Below are positions 8,141 to 17,081 of a stretch of DNA of 64,000 nucleotides, in pieces. Source of the stretch: Lachnospiraceae bacterium (GTDB lineage Bacteria; Bacillota; Clostridia; Lachnospirales; Lachnospiraceae); the NCBI GenBank assembly GCA_015057585.1, contig SVEF01000012.1, positions 34,415-98,414 of the forward strand, in the 5' to 3' direction. Made by a program: the position numbers and the translations under genes. The notes beneath the pieces are model-generated. The model was not told the DNA's origin. It searched no databases and was given only the letters and a program-made list of their open reading frames with translations. Each line of letters starts with the position of its first letter. Positions within the stretch are counted from its first letter, which is position 1.

Positions 8141-9226
8141 TCAAATTTCGGTACGCGGTGCAAAGGTTCCGACCACCTTCAGTTTGTCGCACACATGCCC
8201 CAGTTCTTCCATCATGCTTCTGCCTTCTTCGGTATCTGTTGTCCCGTCAATTTCAACATAGAAGTAATACTGCCAGGAATGCTTTTTCAGCGGTCTGCTC
8301 CGGAGCGCCGTCATGTTGTATCCGTATTTACCGATAATACTGATGGCTTCTGCCAGAGAACCGGCTTCGTTCTTTACGGTAAACATCAAAACCGAATTGG
8401 AAAATGAGGAGGTTGCCTTTACTTTCGACAGAACTGCAAAACGCGTCGTATTCTCCCCGCTCTTATTGATATTAGCCTCCAAAACCTTAAGCCCGTAAAT
8501 CTCTGCCGTTTCGACACTCGCAATCGCGCCAACCGACTTGTCCTGTGCTTTCACAACCATCTTTGCGGCAACCGCCGTATTGTTGGCCTCTTCCGTCGCA
8601 AATTCGCGGAACTTGATATAGTCGTGACACTGCCCGAGCGCCTGGGGATGACTGATTACCTTTTTTATATCCTCTACCGATGTCTCCGGGAGTCCGAGTA
8701 AATTCTGGTGAATCTCCAGTTCATAGATGCCGTTGATAAAAAGTCCGCCTGCAAACAACAAATCAATGGTCTGTCCTACTTCCCCTGCATAGCTGTTTTC
8801 AATCGGAAGCACCGCCACGTCACAGTCTCCGCTGACAACCGCTTCGTATGCCGCCTTGAAATCCCGACAGGAAACCCGGTTGCCCTCCGGAAAAATCCGT
8901 CCTGCCGCAATGTGGGCAAATGCCCCTTCCACACCGCTGTACGCTACGTTTAAGCCGCTTTGCATGCGGTATTGGTATGCCTTGGAAACCTCCATAAGTT
9001 TTTTCAGGTAATCAATATAATATCCCTTGATGACTTCATCCTCTACCAGAGCAGCGTTCTTTTCAATCACAGCTGCTTCTCTTGCTTCATCCAAAATCGG
9101 CAGACCGAATTCCTTTTTATGCTCGTACACCATCTCGGCAGCACGCATTCTCTCTACAAACAGCTCTGCCATCTTTGCATCCGCTTCATTTATAATTTTT
9201 CTTGCTTCTTCCAGCTTATTTCCCAT
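8141..9226 (-). CDS. pheA: Bifunctional chorismate mutase/prephenate dehydratase (P-protein)
   Basis: A 361-residue enzyme converting chorismate to prephenate and then phenylpyruvate, the committed route to phenylalanine. Residues ~1-85 form the all-helical AroQ chorismate mutase domain. The prephenate dehydratase domain follows (VAYSGVEGAFAHIAA, VAVLPIENSYAGEVGQTIDL, then the catalytic-region NTTRFAVLSK). The C-terminal ACT domain (AGSLAEAISIIGKYGYNMTA, then LRSRP) normally binds phenylalanine for feedback inhibition. It is first in an operon with the DAHP synthase gene. A promoter with a palindrome in its spacer lies just upstream (9275-9303), suggesting transcriptional control. Confidence 0.95.
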   Translation of the reverse strand: MGNKLEEARKIINEADAKMAELFVERMRAAEMVYEHKKEFGLPILDEAREAAVIEKNAALVEDEVIKGYYIDYLKKLMEVSKAYQYRMQSGLNVAYSGVEGAFAHIAAGRIFPEGNRVSCRDFKAAYEAVVSGDCDVAVLPIENSYAGEVGQTIDLLFAGGLFINGIYELEIHQNLLGLPETSVEDIKKVISHPQALGQCHDYIKFREFATEEANNTAVAAKMVVKAQDKSVGAIASVETAEIYGLKVLEANINKSGENTTRFAVLSKVKATSSFSNSVLMFTVKNEAGSLAEAISIIGKYGYNMTALRSRPLKKHSWQYYFYVEIDGTTDTEEGRSMMEELGHVCDKLKVVGTFAPRTEI

Positions 9227-9274
9227 TTTGGTACGTCCTTTTTCTGTATTATCACTGAATTTCTTATCATAGAT

Positions 9275-9303
9275 ACTGTAACACTTCAGTGTAACAAAGT
9301 CAA
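9275..9303 (-). promoter_or_regulatory. pheA: Promoter of pheA-aroF with spacer palindrome
   Basis: TTGACT (9298-9303) and TACAGT (9275-9280) are separated by 17 nt. The palindrome ACACTtcAGTGT (9281-9292) lies between them, a good place for a repressor. The -10 is imperfect, so the exact start is uncertain. Confidence 0.5.
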
Positions 9304-9349
9304 TACATTTTGTATATAAAAAGAATCGTGTTCCATGTAATGCTCTGAT

Positions 9350-9378
9350 TTGACAGTGTAATACACGTCTGCTAAAAT
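9350..9378 (+). promoter_or_regulatory. Promoter of the lipoprotein gene with spacer palindrome
   Basis: Consensus TTGACA (9350-9355), a 17-nt spacer, and TAAAAT (9373-9378). The spacer contains the perfect palindrome GTGTAATACAC (9356-9366). The divergent pheA promoter also has a palindrome built from ACACT/AGTGT, so the two may share a regulator. Confidence 0.65.
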
Positions 9379-9410
9379 AAATACATATTTATTTTGCAAG
9401 GAGATTTCGT

Positions 9411-10376
9411 ATGAAGAAAAAAATATCTTATATCCTTTTTATCACTTTTATAATTTTCAGTGTTTCCTGCTCTCCAAAGCCGGTTGAAACACCGGACGCG
9501 TCACCTTCTCCTACAAAAGCATTATCCCCGGCACCATCTGCTTATGACGGTCCTGCCATTGACTATATGCAGTTATCCGTTAGTAACAGCGAAAATGGAG
9601 AGTACATTTCCATCTCTGCCTACAACAATGGTTTTAATCAGGCGTATGTCGAATATGTCGGAGAATACAAAAAAGCCGCCAACTTTGATTTGTCGGTTTT
9701 AACGAGTTTAGCTGAACAGGTGAAAAATTCCGGTGTCGAAGCCATTCACGACCATCACGTCTATGAAACCGGCGAAACCTATGCCAACATGTATATCTCT
9801 TTTACCGATGGCAGCCAAATTTTCGCCGACTATTCCGGTTTGGTTCCGGAGGAATTTTTAACGTATTATCAGATTTTAGAAAATTACTTCCTTACCCTGG
9901 TTGCTGACCTTCCAATTTATGTTCCCCGCCCGGTTGTGATGGGTGAGGTCAACGAATTGACCTTGACTGAACTTATGAATATCATGGAAAACACCGGACT
10001 GGAGTATCTGGATGGTTTCTCCATTTATGAAGTTCCGATGGATGATGCCTTTGATACGGAAATGGGACTTTCCCATCACAAAACTATAAAGAGCGGCACC
10101 ATGTGCGGTCCGGTCATGTCAGGCAGCGCTTTTTCCCTTGCTGTTGCAGTTTTGGAAAAGGATGCGGATATCACCTCCGTCGCTAACAACTTTGCAACCA
10201 ACATCCGTTGGAACCGCTGGGTTTGTGTCAGTGCAAGCGATGCCCTGATTGCCCAAAAAGATAACATGGTTCTCTGTCTGGTAAGCTACGGTGATATGTA
10301 TAAAAAAACTGCTGCTGCCATCCGCGCCTTAGGTTGGACGGAAGTAAAGACGCTTGGAGCACCGGATTATAATTAA
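9411..10376 (+). CDS. Putative lipoprotein, unknown function
   Basis: A 321-residue protein with an N-terminal signal peptide (KKKISYILFITFIIFSVSC) ending in a lipobox Cys at residue 20, then a Pro/Ser/Thr-rich linker (PDASPSPTKALSPAPS) that would lift the domain off the membrane. The rest is soluble, with no recognised catalytic motif. AAGGAG precedes the ATG and a sigma-A promoter lies 33 nt upstream. It is a single-gene unit ended by a terminator at 10391. The cell-surface location is well supported; the function is unknown. Confidence 0.8.
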   Translation: MKKKISYILFITFIIFSVSCSPKPVETPDASPSPTKALSPAPSAYDGPAIDYMQLSVSNSENGEYISISAYNNGFNQAYVEYVGEYKKAANFDLSVLTSLAEQVKNSGVEAIHDHHVYETGETYANMYISFTDGSQIFADYSGLVPEEFLTYYQILENYFLTLVADLPIYVPRPVVMGEVNELTLTELMNIMENTGLEYLDGFSIYEVPMDDAFDTEMGLSHHKTIKSGTMCGPVMSGSAFSLAVAVLEKDADITSVANNFATNIRWNRWVCVSASDALIAQKDNMVLCLVSYGDMYKKTAAAIRALGWTEVKTLGAPDYN

Positions 10377-10390
10377 TCAGTTCATAACAA

Positions 10391-10427
10391 ACGGCACGGA
10401 AATTTCTCCGTGCCGCTTTCTTTTTCT
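10391..10427 (+). terminator. Terminator between convergent genes
   Basis: Stem CGGCACGG/CCGTGCCG (10392-10399 with 10408-10415) followed by a T-rich tract. It lies between the lipoprotein gene and the convergent YhhN-like gene; the T run favours the plus strand. Confidence 0.85.
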
Positions 10428-11098
10428 TATATAAACCAGAAAACACTATATGCAATAAACAGTTGTCCCAGATAATACGTTACCAAATCCGCGGCACGCA
10501 TCCATTCCTTCTTATTTCCAAAGGCGTCAAAAATGAGTAATACATCGCTAAACGTAAATAATCCCGCACCAATTGACATAATCAATGCCCCGGTATTTGC
10601 CGGATTAAAATAATACATTACTCCGGTATGTACCGTAATAAAAATTAACGCCGTGATATAAACGATGCCAAAGATTCTTAAACCAAGTCCGGCTTTTATC
10701 GAAACATGAATATAAATATTTAGCAGCACTGCAAGCACTCCGCAGATTAACAGCGTCTTCTGCAATTGTGTACCGTCAAACGGTAACAGGGAGCTGATAA
10801 ACAGCACATGACCGACCAAATTGGCAAAGGCACCTGCGACAAACCATGGCTCCGGGTTTTCTTTTAAAAACTGGTAGTTCAAAAGGAAATCACCTACGGC
10901 ACAGCAACTCAATCCGCACACCACAATCCATCCGTGCTGCGGATTTTTCGTGTGTAAAACACTCAACAGTCCGACCATCACAAAGACAACTGCCGCCACA
11001 GTCTTTAAAATAAGTGCCAATTTCATATTTCCCTTTTTTTCAACCCGAATGAATGCAATTTGTAACAAAAATCCTATGAGAGCCAAACAATAAATCAT
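10427..11098 (-). CDS. YhhN family membrane protein (lysoplasmalogenase-like)
   Basis: The start at 11098 (MIYCLALIGFLLQIAF) is preferred because AAGGAG lies just before it; a longer frame would run back into the upstream ABC transporter gene. The ~223-residue product has about eight hydrophobic helices with motifs such as GLSCCAVGDFLLNYQF, GAFANLVGHVLFISS and GAGLFTFSDVLLIFDAF, which match the YhhN/TMEM86 family of membrane hydrolases acting on lysoplasmalogens. It follows the second ABC exporter gene by about 100 nt on the same strand. Activity in this organism is not shown. Confidence 0.8.
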   Translation of the reverse strand: MIYCLALIGFLLQIAFIRVEKKGNMKLALILKTVAAVVFVMVGLLSVLHTKNPQHGWIVVCGLSCCAVGDFLLNYQFLKENPEPWFVAGAFANLVGHVLFISSLLPFDGTQLQKTLLICGVLAVLLNIYIHVSIKAGLGLRIFGIVYITALIFITVHTGVMYYFNPANTGALIMSIGAGLFTFSDVLLIFDAFGNKKEWMRAADLVTYYLGQLFIAYSVFWFI

Positions 11099-11201
11099 AT
11101 TTTCTTTACTCCTTATTTTCTCTTTCGTATTTTCTGGATACTGACTTGCACAATGTATTATAACATACTTCCGGAAAATTTTATATGGGGTAAAGAAAAA
11201 A

Positions 11202-13082
11202 CTAAGCTGTTTCTGTATAATATTGTGCCTGTGCATTCCAAAGCTCGTAGTATTTTCCTTCTTCATCAGCAACAAGCTTCGCATGTGTGCCCTGCTGAAT
11301 TACCGCACCTTCATGGAACACCGCAATCTCATCACAGAATTTACAAGAGGACAACCGGTGGGAAATATAGATTGCCGTCTTATCTCCTGCAATTTCATCA
11401 AATTTGCTATAAATCTCTGCCTCTGCCATTGGGTCAAGCGCCGCGGTCGGTTCGTCCAAAATAATAAACGGAGCATCCTTATAGAGTGCCCGGGCAATGG
11501 CAATCTTCTGTGCTTCGCCTCCCGAAACATCTACCCCTTTATCCTCATAATCCTTATAGAGATAGGTTTCTGTTCCCTCCGGCATTTCTGCAAGTTTGTC
11601 AGAAAATCCTGCTTTTTCCAAGCAATCAAGTACCCGGTTCTTATCGAACGCCACCTTTGACGCTACATTCTGTCCAAGCTTTAAGCTAAAGAGTTTGAAG
11701 TCCTGAAATACCACCGAAAAAATATCCATATACTCCCGGTAATTATATTTTCGTATATCAATGCCGTTCAGTAAAATTTCTCCCTCGGTCGGGTCATACA
11801 AACGGCACAGCAGCTTGATAAAGGTTGTTTTTCCGCTTCCGTTCATCCCTACAACAGCCAGACGTTTCCCGATTTCAAATTTCATGTTAATGCCTTTGAG
11901 TGCATAGTTTTCGCTCCCCGGATACTTGAAGGATACATTACGAAATTCCACCTGATAATTACGGTCACGACGTTTTTCCACCGTAAGGCTTCCCTGATAC
12001 ATCGTATTCGGAATATCAAGAAATTCGTAGGTCAGTTCCAGAAATGGCGTATTGTTGCGCATTCTTCCAAGGTAGTATACAAAATTTGACATGCCCCCTG
12101 AAACCTTACTCATAGCTGCAACATACTGGGTGACAGCACCAAGACCAAAGGCACCGGCAAGTGCCTTTAAACACACAAATCCGTAAACAATACCGGTAAA
12201 AAGCACCGATACCGCAGCTCCGGCTGCACTGTACAATCCCATAGGTCCCCATGCAAGGTGGGCAAACAAGCCATTGGAGCCAAAGGTGTCCTCCTTGTTA
12301 CGGTTATATCTGTCACAGATGTTATCCTGACGATACATTCTTACATCCGTTGCAATCTCTGTATGATACCCTAGAAAACCAAAGAACGAAAACAATCGGT
12401 TCCCAAGATTATGGGAGTCCGCGTATTTGGCATAGTAGGCGCCGCCCTTGTTGCTCAAAACCGGTGAAAGGAAGGTAACTGCCAGCATCAGAAGTATGAC
12501 TGCAATCACAAGCAGCGGATGATTTAATATCACCAGAATTCCGCTGCCTTCCGGCACCTTGCTCATAAACAGTGATACAGTGAGCGCCAGACCGCCAAGA
12601 ATGGTTAATGCAGAAGAACACAAACCTTCATAGAAAAGTATGACATAATAAAGTCCCCAGCCGCCTCCCCGCATATTCTGACGAATGGTAGACAGAAGTT
12701 CCGAAGTATGGGTGTCGTCAAGGCTGACATAGTCCATATCCAGCATTTTACCGGATATGATATTTTCTACCTTTAACCAAAGTCCGGCATTCTGTGCTTC
12801 TTTCCATTTGTTTAAAAGTGCTGTGCCAAGAGCTATTACAGCAGCAGACCCAAGGGTAACAAAAACAAGGAACTTCAAACGTTCTGCATTCCTATTTCCT
12901 GCCAATTCATCCACAATCAGGGCGGAAAGGAAAATTCCGACATACGGAGTCAGAGCGTTCCAGATTACAAAAAACAAGCGTGATACTACCATTTGCGGAT
13001 AACGGTCATAAAACAGTTTCAGTCCGCGGTGATTTAATCTTAACATTTCTCCAAAGGACATTTTCTTTTTAGTTTTCTCCAT
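11202..13082 (-). CDS. ABC exporter half-transporter (permease-ATPase fusion), second subunit
   Basis: A ~626-residue protein. The N-terminal half has six hydrophobic helices; the C-terminal half is an ABC ATPase with Walker A AVVGMNGSGKTT, Q-loop FSVVFQDF, signature DVSGGEAQK, Walker B FIILDEPTAALDP and switch His in YISHRLSS. The start at 13082 (MEKTKKKMSFG) is chosen because GAGAGG precedes it, giving a 14-nt overlap with the upstream ABC gene. Two adjacent half-transporters of different sequence usually form a heterodimeric exporter of peptides, lipids or drugs. Upstream lies a GHKL/LytTR two-component pair, a possible inducer. The substrate is unknown. Confidence 0.88.
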   Translation of the reverse strand: MEKTKKKMSFGEMLRLNHRGLKLFYDRYPQMVVSRLFFVIWNALTPYVGIFLSALIVDELAGNRNAERLKFLVFVTLGSAAVIALGTALLNKWKEAQNAGLWLKVENIISGKMLDMDYVSLDDTHTSELLSTIRQNMRGGGWGLYYVILFYEGLCSSALTILGGLALTVSLFMSKVPEGSGILVILNHPLLVIAVILLMLAVTFLSPVLSNKGGAYYAKYADSHNLGNRLFSFFGFLGYHTEIATDVRMYRQDNICDRYNRNKEDTFGSNGLFAHLAWGPMGLYSAAGAAVSVLFTGIVYGFVCLKALAGAFGLGAVTQYVAAMSKVSGGMSNFVYYLGRMRNNTPFLELTYEFLDIPNTMYQGSLTVEKRRDRNYQVEFRNVSFKYPGSENYALKGINMKFEIGKRLAVVGMNGSGKTTFIKLLCRLYDPTEGEILLNGIDIRKYNYREYMDIFSVVFQDFKLFSLKLGQNVASKVAFDKNRVLDCLEKAGFSDKLAEMPEGTETYLYKDYEDKGVDVSGGEAQKIAIARALYKDAPFIILDEPTAALDPMAEAEIYSKFDEIAGDKTAIYISHRLSSCKFCDEIAVFHEGAVIQQGTHAKLVADEEGKYYELWNAQAQYYTETA

Positions 13083-14931
13083 GTTCTTCCTCTCCTTCCT
13101 TGTAATATTTGCTCTGCACTTCATAAAGCCCGGCATATTTTCCGCCTGCTTTCATAAGTTCTTCATGAGTTCCTTCCTCGCTGATGCCTCCGCCGTCAAT
13201 CAAAATAATACGGTCACAAAAGCGGGTGCTGGCAAGACGATGGGAAATGTAAATGGAGGATTTCCCACTGGTCATTTCATTATACTTCTGATACAGTTCC
13301 GATTCTGCAATCGGGTCCAGAGCTGCCGTAGGCTCATCAAGCACAATAAACGGCGCATTCTTATACAATGCCCGGGCAAGCATCAGGCGTTGTGTTTCTC
13401 CGCCGGAGAGAAGGATTGCCTCCTCAAACACTTCCCGGTTTAAATAGGTTTCATAGCCGTTCTTTAAGGATTCTGTCTTTTTGCGAAGTCCCGCTTTCTC
13501 CACACACTCCTTTACGCGCTGCATATCAATATCCACACTGTCCTGTGCTACATTGGTTGCAATCGTACCGGCAAGGAGCGAAAAGCTTTGGAATACCGCA
13601 GAAAACATCCTGTAATAATCCCTGCGGTTATACTCTCTGATATCCTTCCCATCCAAAAGAACCCGCCCTTCGGTTGGGTCAAGAAAGCCGCAAATCAGCT
13701 TAATAAGCGTTGTCTTACCTGCACCATTTAAACCTACCACTGCCAGCTTTTCGCCGGGATGCAGGGTGAGATTGATATTGCTAAGCGTATCCCTGTCTGC
13801 TCCCGGATAACGGAAAAACACATTTTCCAGCCGGATTTCATACTTTTTATCCTCTTCCGGAGTGATAGCTTCTCCGTTTTCAAATCGAAACGGTTCTTCA
13901 TATTCCATACATTCACGTACAGTGGAAATGTCTAGGGACTGCTTATAAAGCGTATTAAAACCGCCAAGAATACCGGTCACCCAAGTGGTAAAGCCACTCA
14001 CCGCACTGAAAAACAGAAGAAACTCTGCAACACTCAGTCCGTTGTTTAAAACAAGTCTGACAAGATACGCATATGCAAGACCATTACGTACAAAGGTAAG
14101 TAGCAGGTCCACAATTTTCGCCCAAATGTAAACACCCTGAGCTTTCTGCTGGAAGGCAGTATAAGCTTCCACTAACTTACTGTATAATTCGTCAATCCAT
14201 GGACGCAGGCCAAAAATACGGATGTCCTTTGCCGCAGTCAAGTCACTGGCACGTCTGCCCAGATAATACATCCGGTCCTCCAGTTCACCCTCTTCTTCCC
14301 GATGACGGTATCCCCATTCATTCACGCGGTTACCGATAACATAACTGATTACCGTCGTTACCAGAATAGCCACCATCAAAATTGGTTGCACAGAAGACAT
14401 CAGTACAACATAAAATGCAAATCCCAAAATATTTGTTGCAAGCTCTGTGAGTGTGGTCCAAACTGCTTCTGTTGCAGCATTATTCGAGTTAATTGCATCC
14501 TGTGATTTTGCTCTCAGCTTCTTAAATCTCTCTTCAAATAAATTAGGATAAGAAGTGGTTGCTGTCTTTTTATGCAGCAGTGCAATAATTTCACCACGGA
14601 CACTGATTCTTCCGTACATTGTATTTTCATTGACATATTCTGCTGCTGCGGACACAAACATCAACGCAAGAACAAAACCTGTAATTGTCCCTATCAGCTC
14701 CGGCACCGGAGCCCGTCTTTCCACCACGGAAAGTATTGTAGGGGAAACATACAAATTAATCAGGTTCAGTGCAACTGCCAAAAGTGCGGAAAGCAGACTC
14801 AGAACAATCACCTTTTTCTCTCCTGAAGTCCAAGCGAGTTTTATCATGTACCATGCGTTCTGCCCCATATGATATTTTGGCTTCGGAGTTTTTTCTTTTT
14901 TCATTTTTTCTTTCATTGCGAAAAGCACCAT
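13069..14931 (-). CDS. ABC exporter half-transporter (permease-ATPase fusion), first subunit
   Basis: About 620 residues. A six-helix membrane domain is followed by an ATPase domain with Walker A AVVGLNGAGKTT, Q-loop FSAVFQSF, signature LLSGGETQR, Walker B FIVLDEPTAALDP and switch His in YISHRLAS. The start is uncertain: the ATG at 14931 sits directly on AAAGG, while the ATG at 14916 (MKEKMKKEK) has a spacing of ~15 nt. It overlaps the second half-transporter gene by 14 nt, which supports a heterodimer. It lies 88 nt after a GHKL kinase gene with a terminator between them. Confidence 0.88.
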   Translation of the reverse strand: MVLFAMKEKMKKEKTPKPKYHMGQNAWYMIKLAWTSGEKKVIVLSLLSALLAVALNLINLYVSPTILSVVERRAPVPELIGTITGFVLALMFVSAAAEYVNENTMYGRISVRGEIIALLHKKTATTSYPNLFEERFKKLRAKSQDAINSNNAATEAVWTTLTELATNILGFAFYVVLMSSVQPILMVAILVTTVISYVIGNRVNEWGYRHREEEGELEDRMYYLGRRASDLTAAKDIRIFGLRPWIDELYSKLVEAYTAFQQKAQGVYIWAKIVDLLLTFVRNGLAYAYLVRLVLNNGLSVAEFLLFFSAVSGFTTWVTGILGGFNTLYKQSLDISTVRECMEYEEPFRFENGEAITPEEDKKYEIRLENVFFRYPGADRDTLSNINLTLHPGEKLAVVGLNGAGKTTLIKLICGFLDPTEGRVLLDGKDIREYNRRDYYRMFSAVFQSFSLLAGTIATNVAQDSVDIDMQRVKECVEKAGLRKKTESLKNGYETYLNREVFEEAILLSGGETQRLMLARALYKNAPFIVLDEPTAALDPIAESELYQKYNEMTSGKSSIYISHRLASTRFCDRIILIDGGGISEEGTHEELMKAGGKYAGLYEVQSKYYKEGEEEHGEN

Positions 14932-14950
14932 CCTTTCTGTGGTTCACAAT

Positions 14951-14995
14951 AACACAAAAATTCGCCCCCGCTGAAATTCGGGGACGAATTGTAAT
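14951..14995 (-). terminator. Terminator between the kinase gene and the ABC exporter genes
   Basis: On the minus strand AATTCG plus CCCCG pairs with CGGGG plus CGAATT, followed by TTTTTG. I see no clear promoter between it and the ABC genes, so they may depend on readthrough. Confidence 0.75.
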
Positions 14996-15018
14996 TTTGA
15001 GGTGGTGAATTGCAGATT

Positions 15019-15681
15019 TTATATCTGCGGAAGTAATATTTCTGTTGTAAACGCTCCATCCTCACTGTTCCGGCTGATATATCCGTCCAACCGCTCCACA
15101 ATGGCATCAATGCGTACAAGGCCAAACCCATGCCCCTCGCCCTTGGTACTGCGAAATAATTTTCCTTCCTTTTTCATCTTCTTTCCCGCCGTAAAGTTGG
15201 TGAAGGAAATATAGAGCTGGGTGTTCTTCATATCCATATAGACACGAATCACACGCTGTTCCTTCGGAAGCTTCATGCTGGCTTCAATGGCATTGTCAAA
15301 CAGGTTGCCAATGATGCAGCATAAATCAATCTCCGAGGATTTTAGTTTCACCGGAATGTGCGCATCCGCTACAACCTTTATCCCCCTTGCACTCGCAAGA
15401 GAAATCTTAGAATTCAAAATGGCATCCGTCATCGGATTGCCTGTCTTAATTACGGTATCAACCGTAGTTAAATCCTCATCAAGCAGGTCAAGATAATTCT
15501 TAATTGCTTCGAGGTCTCCTTTCGCCGCATAGGCTTTCATGGTTTGGATGTGATTTCGGTAGTCGTGCCGCCAGCCGCGGATTTGACGGTACATATTGTC
15601 AACTTCCTTGTAATGGGTTTCTATCAACTCATGCTGGTAATCCTCTATCTGCTTATTAATCTTTTTTGAAAACAATCCCAT
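15019..15681 (-). CDS. GHKL-domain sensor histidine kinase without membrane sensor (AgrC-like core)
   Basis: A 220-residue cytosolic protein. The ATG at 15681 (MGLFSKKINK) is chosen because GAGGTG lies 6 nt upstream; a GTG at 15690 lacks a site. It contains an N-terminal helix, the phospho-acceptor region WRHDYRNHIQTM (~37-48), the N-box IIGNLFDNAIEAS and the G-box region GEGHGFGLVRI. AgrC-type kinases normally carry 5-7 membrane helices first; here they are missing, so either the sensor is separate or the protein senses an internal signal. The response regulator gene lies directly upstream. Confidence 0.85.
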   Translation of the reverse strand: MGLFSKKINKQIEDYQHELIETHYKEVDNMYRQIRGWRHDYRNHIQTMKAYAAKGDLEAIKNYLDLLDEDLTTVDTVIKTGNPMTDAILNSKISLASARGIKVVADAHIPVKLKSSEIDLCCIIGNLFDNAIEASMKLPKEQRVIRVYMDMKNTQLYISFTNFTAGKKMKKEGKLFRSTKGEGHGFGLVRIDAIVERLDGYISRNSEDGAFTTEILLPQI

Positions 15682-15686
15682 CTGCG

Positions 15687-16385
15687 TCACCTCATATTAA
15701 TGATGGCACGGTTGATACCGTCATACGCTCCCCTCGGAAGAGGAATGGCGGTTCCATCCAACAGTTTTATTTCTGCTTTCGTTACACGGCTGATTTGCGT
15801 CAGATTTACAATAACCGAACGTCCCACCCGGTAAAACCGTTCATCCAACTGCTTTTCCAAGTCACCCAAGGTCATTTTTACCGTAATGTCCTGCGTGGCA
15901 TGAATCGTCACATAATTGCCAAACACATCCGCATACCATATTTGATAAACCGGTACACGCACCATTTCTCTGCTCACTTCAAAATTTAAAACCTTTTCGT
16001 TCCTGGAAAGCTTATCTGTGGCGCGGTCCAGCACGGCAAACATTTTTTCCTCTTTTACCGGCTTCATCAAATAATGTAGTGCCGCAACCTCATACCCTTC
16101 GGAAATATAATCCGAATATCCTGTGATAAACACAATCTGGACGGTATCATTTGTCCTGCGCAACTGTTTTGCCATCGTTACGCCATCCATCTCCCCCATT
16201 TCAATATCAAGCAGAAGAAGGTCATAATCGTTTTCTTCCGCATAGTGAAACCAAAAGTTTTCTGCAGAGCTAAAAGTGTCCGTATGTACCATGTGACCGG
16301 CGCCTTCCGCCCAAGAGGTCACCATATGCAAAACATATTGTCTGTCTGCTTCAGAGTCATCACAGATTGCAATTTTGTATTTCAT
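15687..16385 (-). CDS. LytTR-family response regulator
   Basis: A 232-residue regulator. The receiver domain has the acidic pair in AICDDSEADR, the phospho-acceptor Asp in LLLLDIEMGEMDG (~residue 55), the switch Thr region VFITGYSDY and the Lys in YLMKPVKEE. The C-terminal LytTR DNA-binding domain (~130-232) includes YVTIHATQ and FYRVGRSVIVNL. Start MKYKIAICDD at 16385, with AAGGA upstream. It is paired with the GHKL kinase 5 nt downstream and lies upstream of the ABC exporter genes, the common layout of peptide- or antibiotic-responsive export loci. Confidence 0.9.
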   Translation of the reverse strand: MKYKIAICDDSEADRQYVLHMVTSWAEGAGHMVHTDTFSSAENFWFHYAEENDYDLLLLDIEMGEMDGVTMAKQLRRTNDTVQIVFITGYSDYISEGYEVAALHYLMKPVKEEKMFAVLDRATDKLSRNEKVLNFEVSREMVRVPVYQIWYADVFGNYVTIHATQDITVKMTLGDLEKQLDERFYRVGRSVIVNLTQISRVTKAEIKLLDGTAIPLPRGAYDGINRAIINMR

Positions 16386-16415
16386 GCTCTTACCATCCTT
16401 ATTTTGCACAAATGC

Positions 16416-17081
16416 TTACAACAATTCACACTCACGAAGTATCGCTTCAACCGGCTCCCAAATTGTTAACGCAGGGTTCTCTTTATAATATTGAAATCCC
16501 TTGTACTGATCCTGATACTCACCACTAGATGTTTTGGCTTCCATAATCCTTTTAGAACGTATTATAGCAGTTTTCACATCATCAAGTGACAGTTTTGACA
16601 AACACCGCTTGAAATTATCCTCGTGCTTATATTGATCTAAATTTTCAAATTTCTCACCAAATGCCCTATTTATATGAGATAAATATTGTGTTCTGTTTGT
16701 CAGGATTCCATTACAGGTTTGTTTGTGTAAAACAATCCATAATTCAAATGTGAAGTTGCTATATCCCAGACTATATTTGAATTTACGACCTATAGTTGAA
16801 TTAGCTTCTTTCAATTCTGACAAAATATTCTTGAATTTTGTAACATGCACCTCATCGTTACTTTCATAATCACAGATATGCGTCACCTTTGGCGTAGCAA
16901 TGGGATTAACGGTTTTTGCATACTTTTTAGGACTTTGTTGTACTTTTGGAACAAGGCTAACCGTATATTTCGATTCGTCGCAAGCATTTATTTGTTCCTG
17001 CAACCAGCCAAAATACCATTGTTCTGTTTCACCCTCAACTGTGAAAACATATCTACGGTTTTCTTTTCTATCAGTTGCCAT
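16416..17081 (-). CDS. RloB-like protein (AbiLii-type, Toprim-related)
   Basis: A 221-residue protein starting MATDRKENRRYVF at 17081 behind AAGGAGG. Motifs: FTVEGETEQWYF near residue 14 and VTHICDYESNDE near 85, the acidic residues expected of the Toprim-like fold in the RloB family, followed by YSNFTFELWIVLHK. It overlaps the upstream RloA-like ATPase gene by 11 nt. The same pair is known as AbiL, a two-gene abortive-infection system, and as the R-linked orfs of type I restriction loci. No restriction gene is present here. The proposed nuclease role is family inference. Base composition is lower in GC than flanking genes, consistent with transfer. Confidence 0.82.
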   Translation of the reverse strand: MATDRKENRRYVFTVEGETEQWYFGWLQEQINACDESKYTVSLVPKVQQSPKKYAKTVNPIATPKVTHICDYESNDEVHVTKFKNILSELKEANSTIGRKFKYSLGYSNFTFELWIVLHKQTCNGILTNRTQYLSHINRAFGEKFENLDQYKHEDNFKRCLSKLSLDDVKTAIIRSKRIMEAKTSSGEYQDQYKGFQYYKENPALTIWEPVEAILRECELL

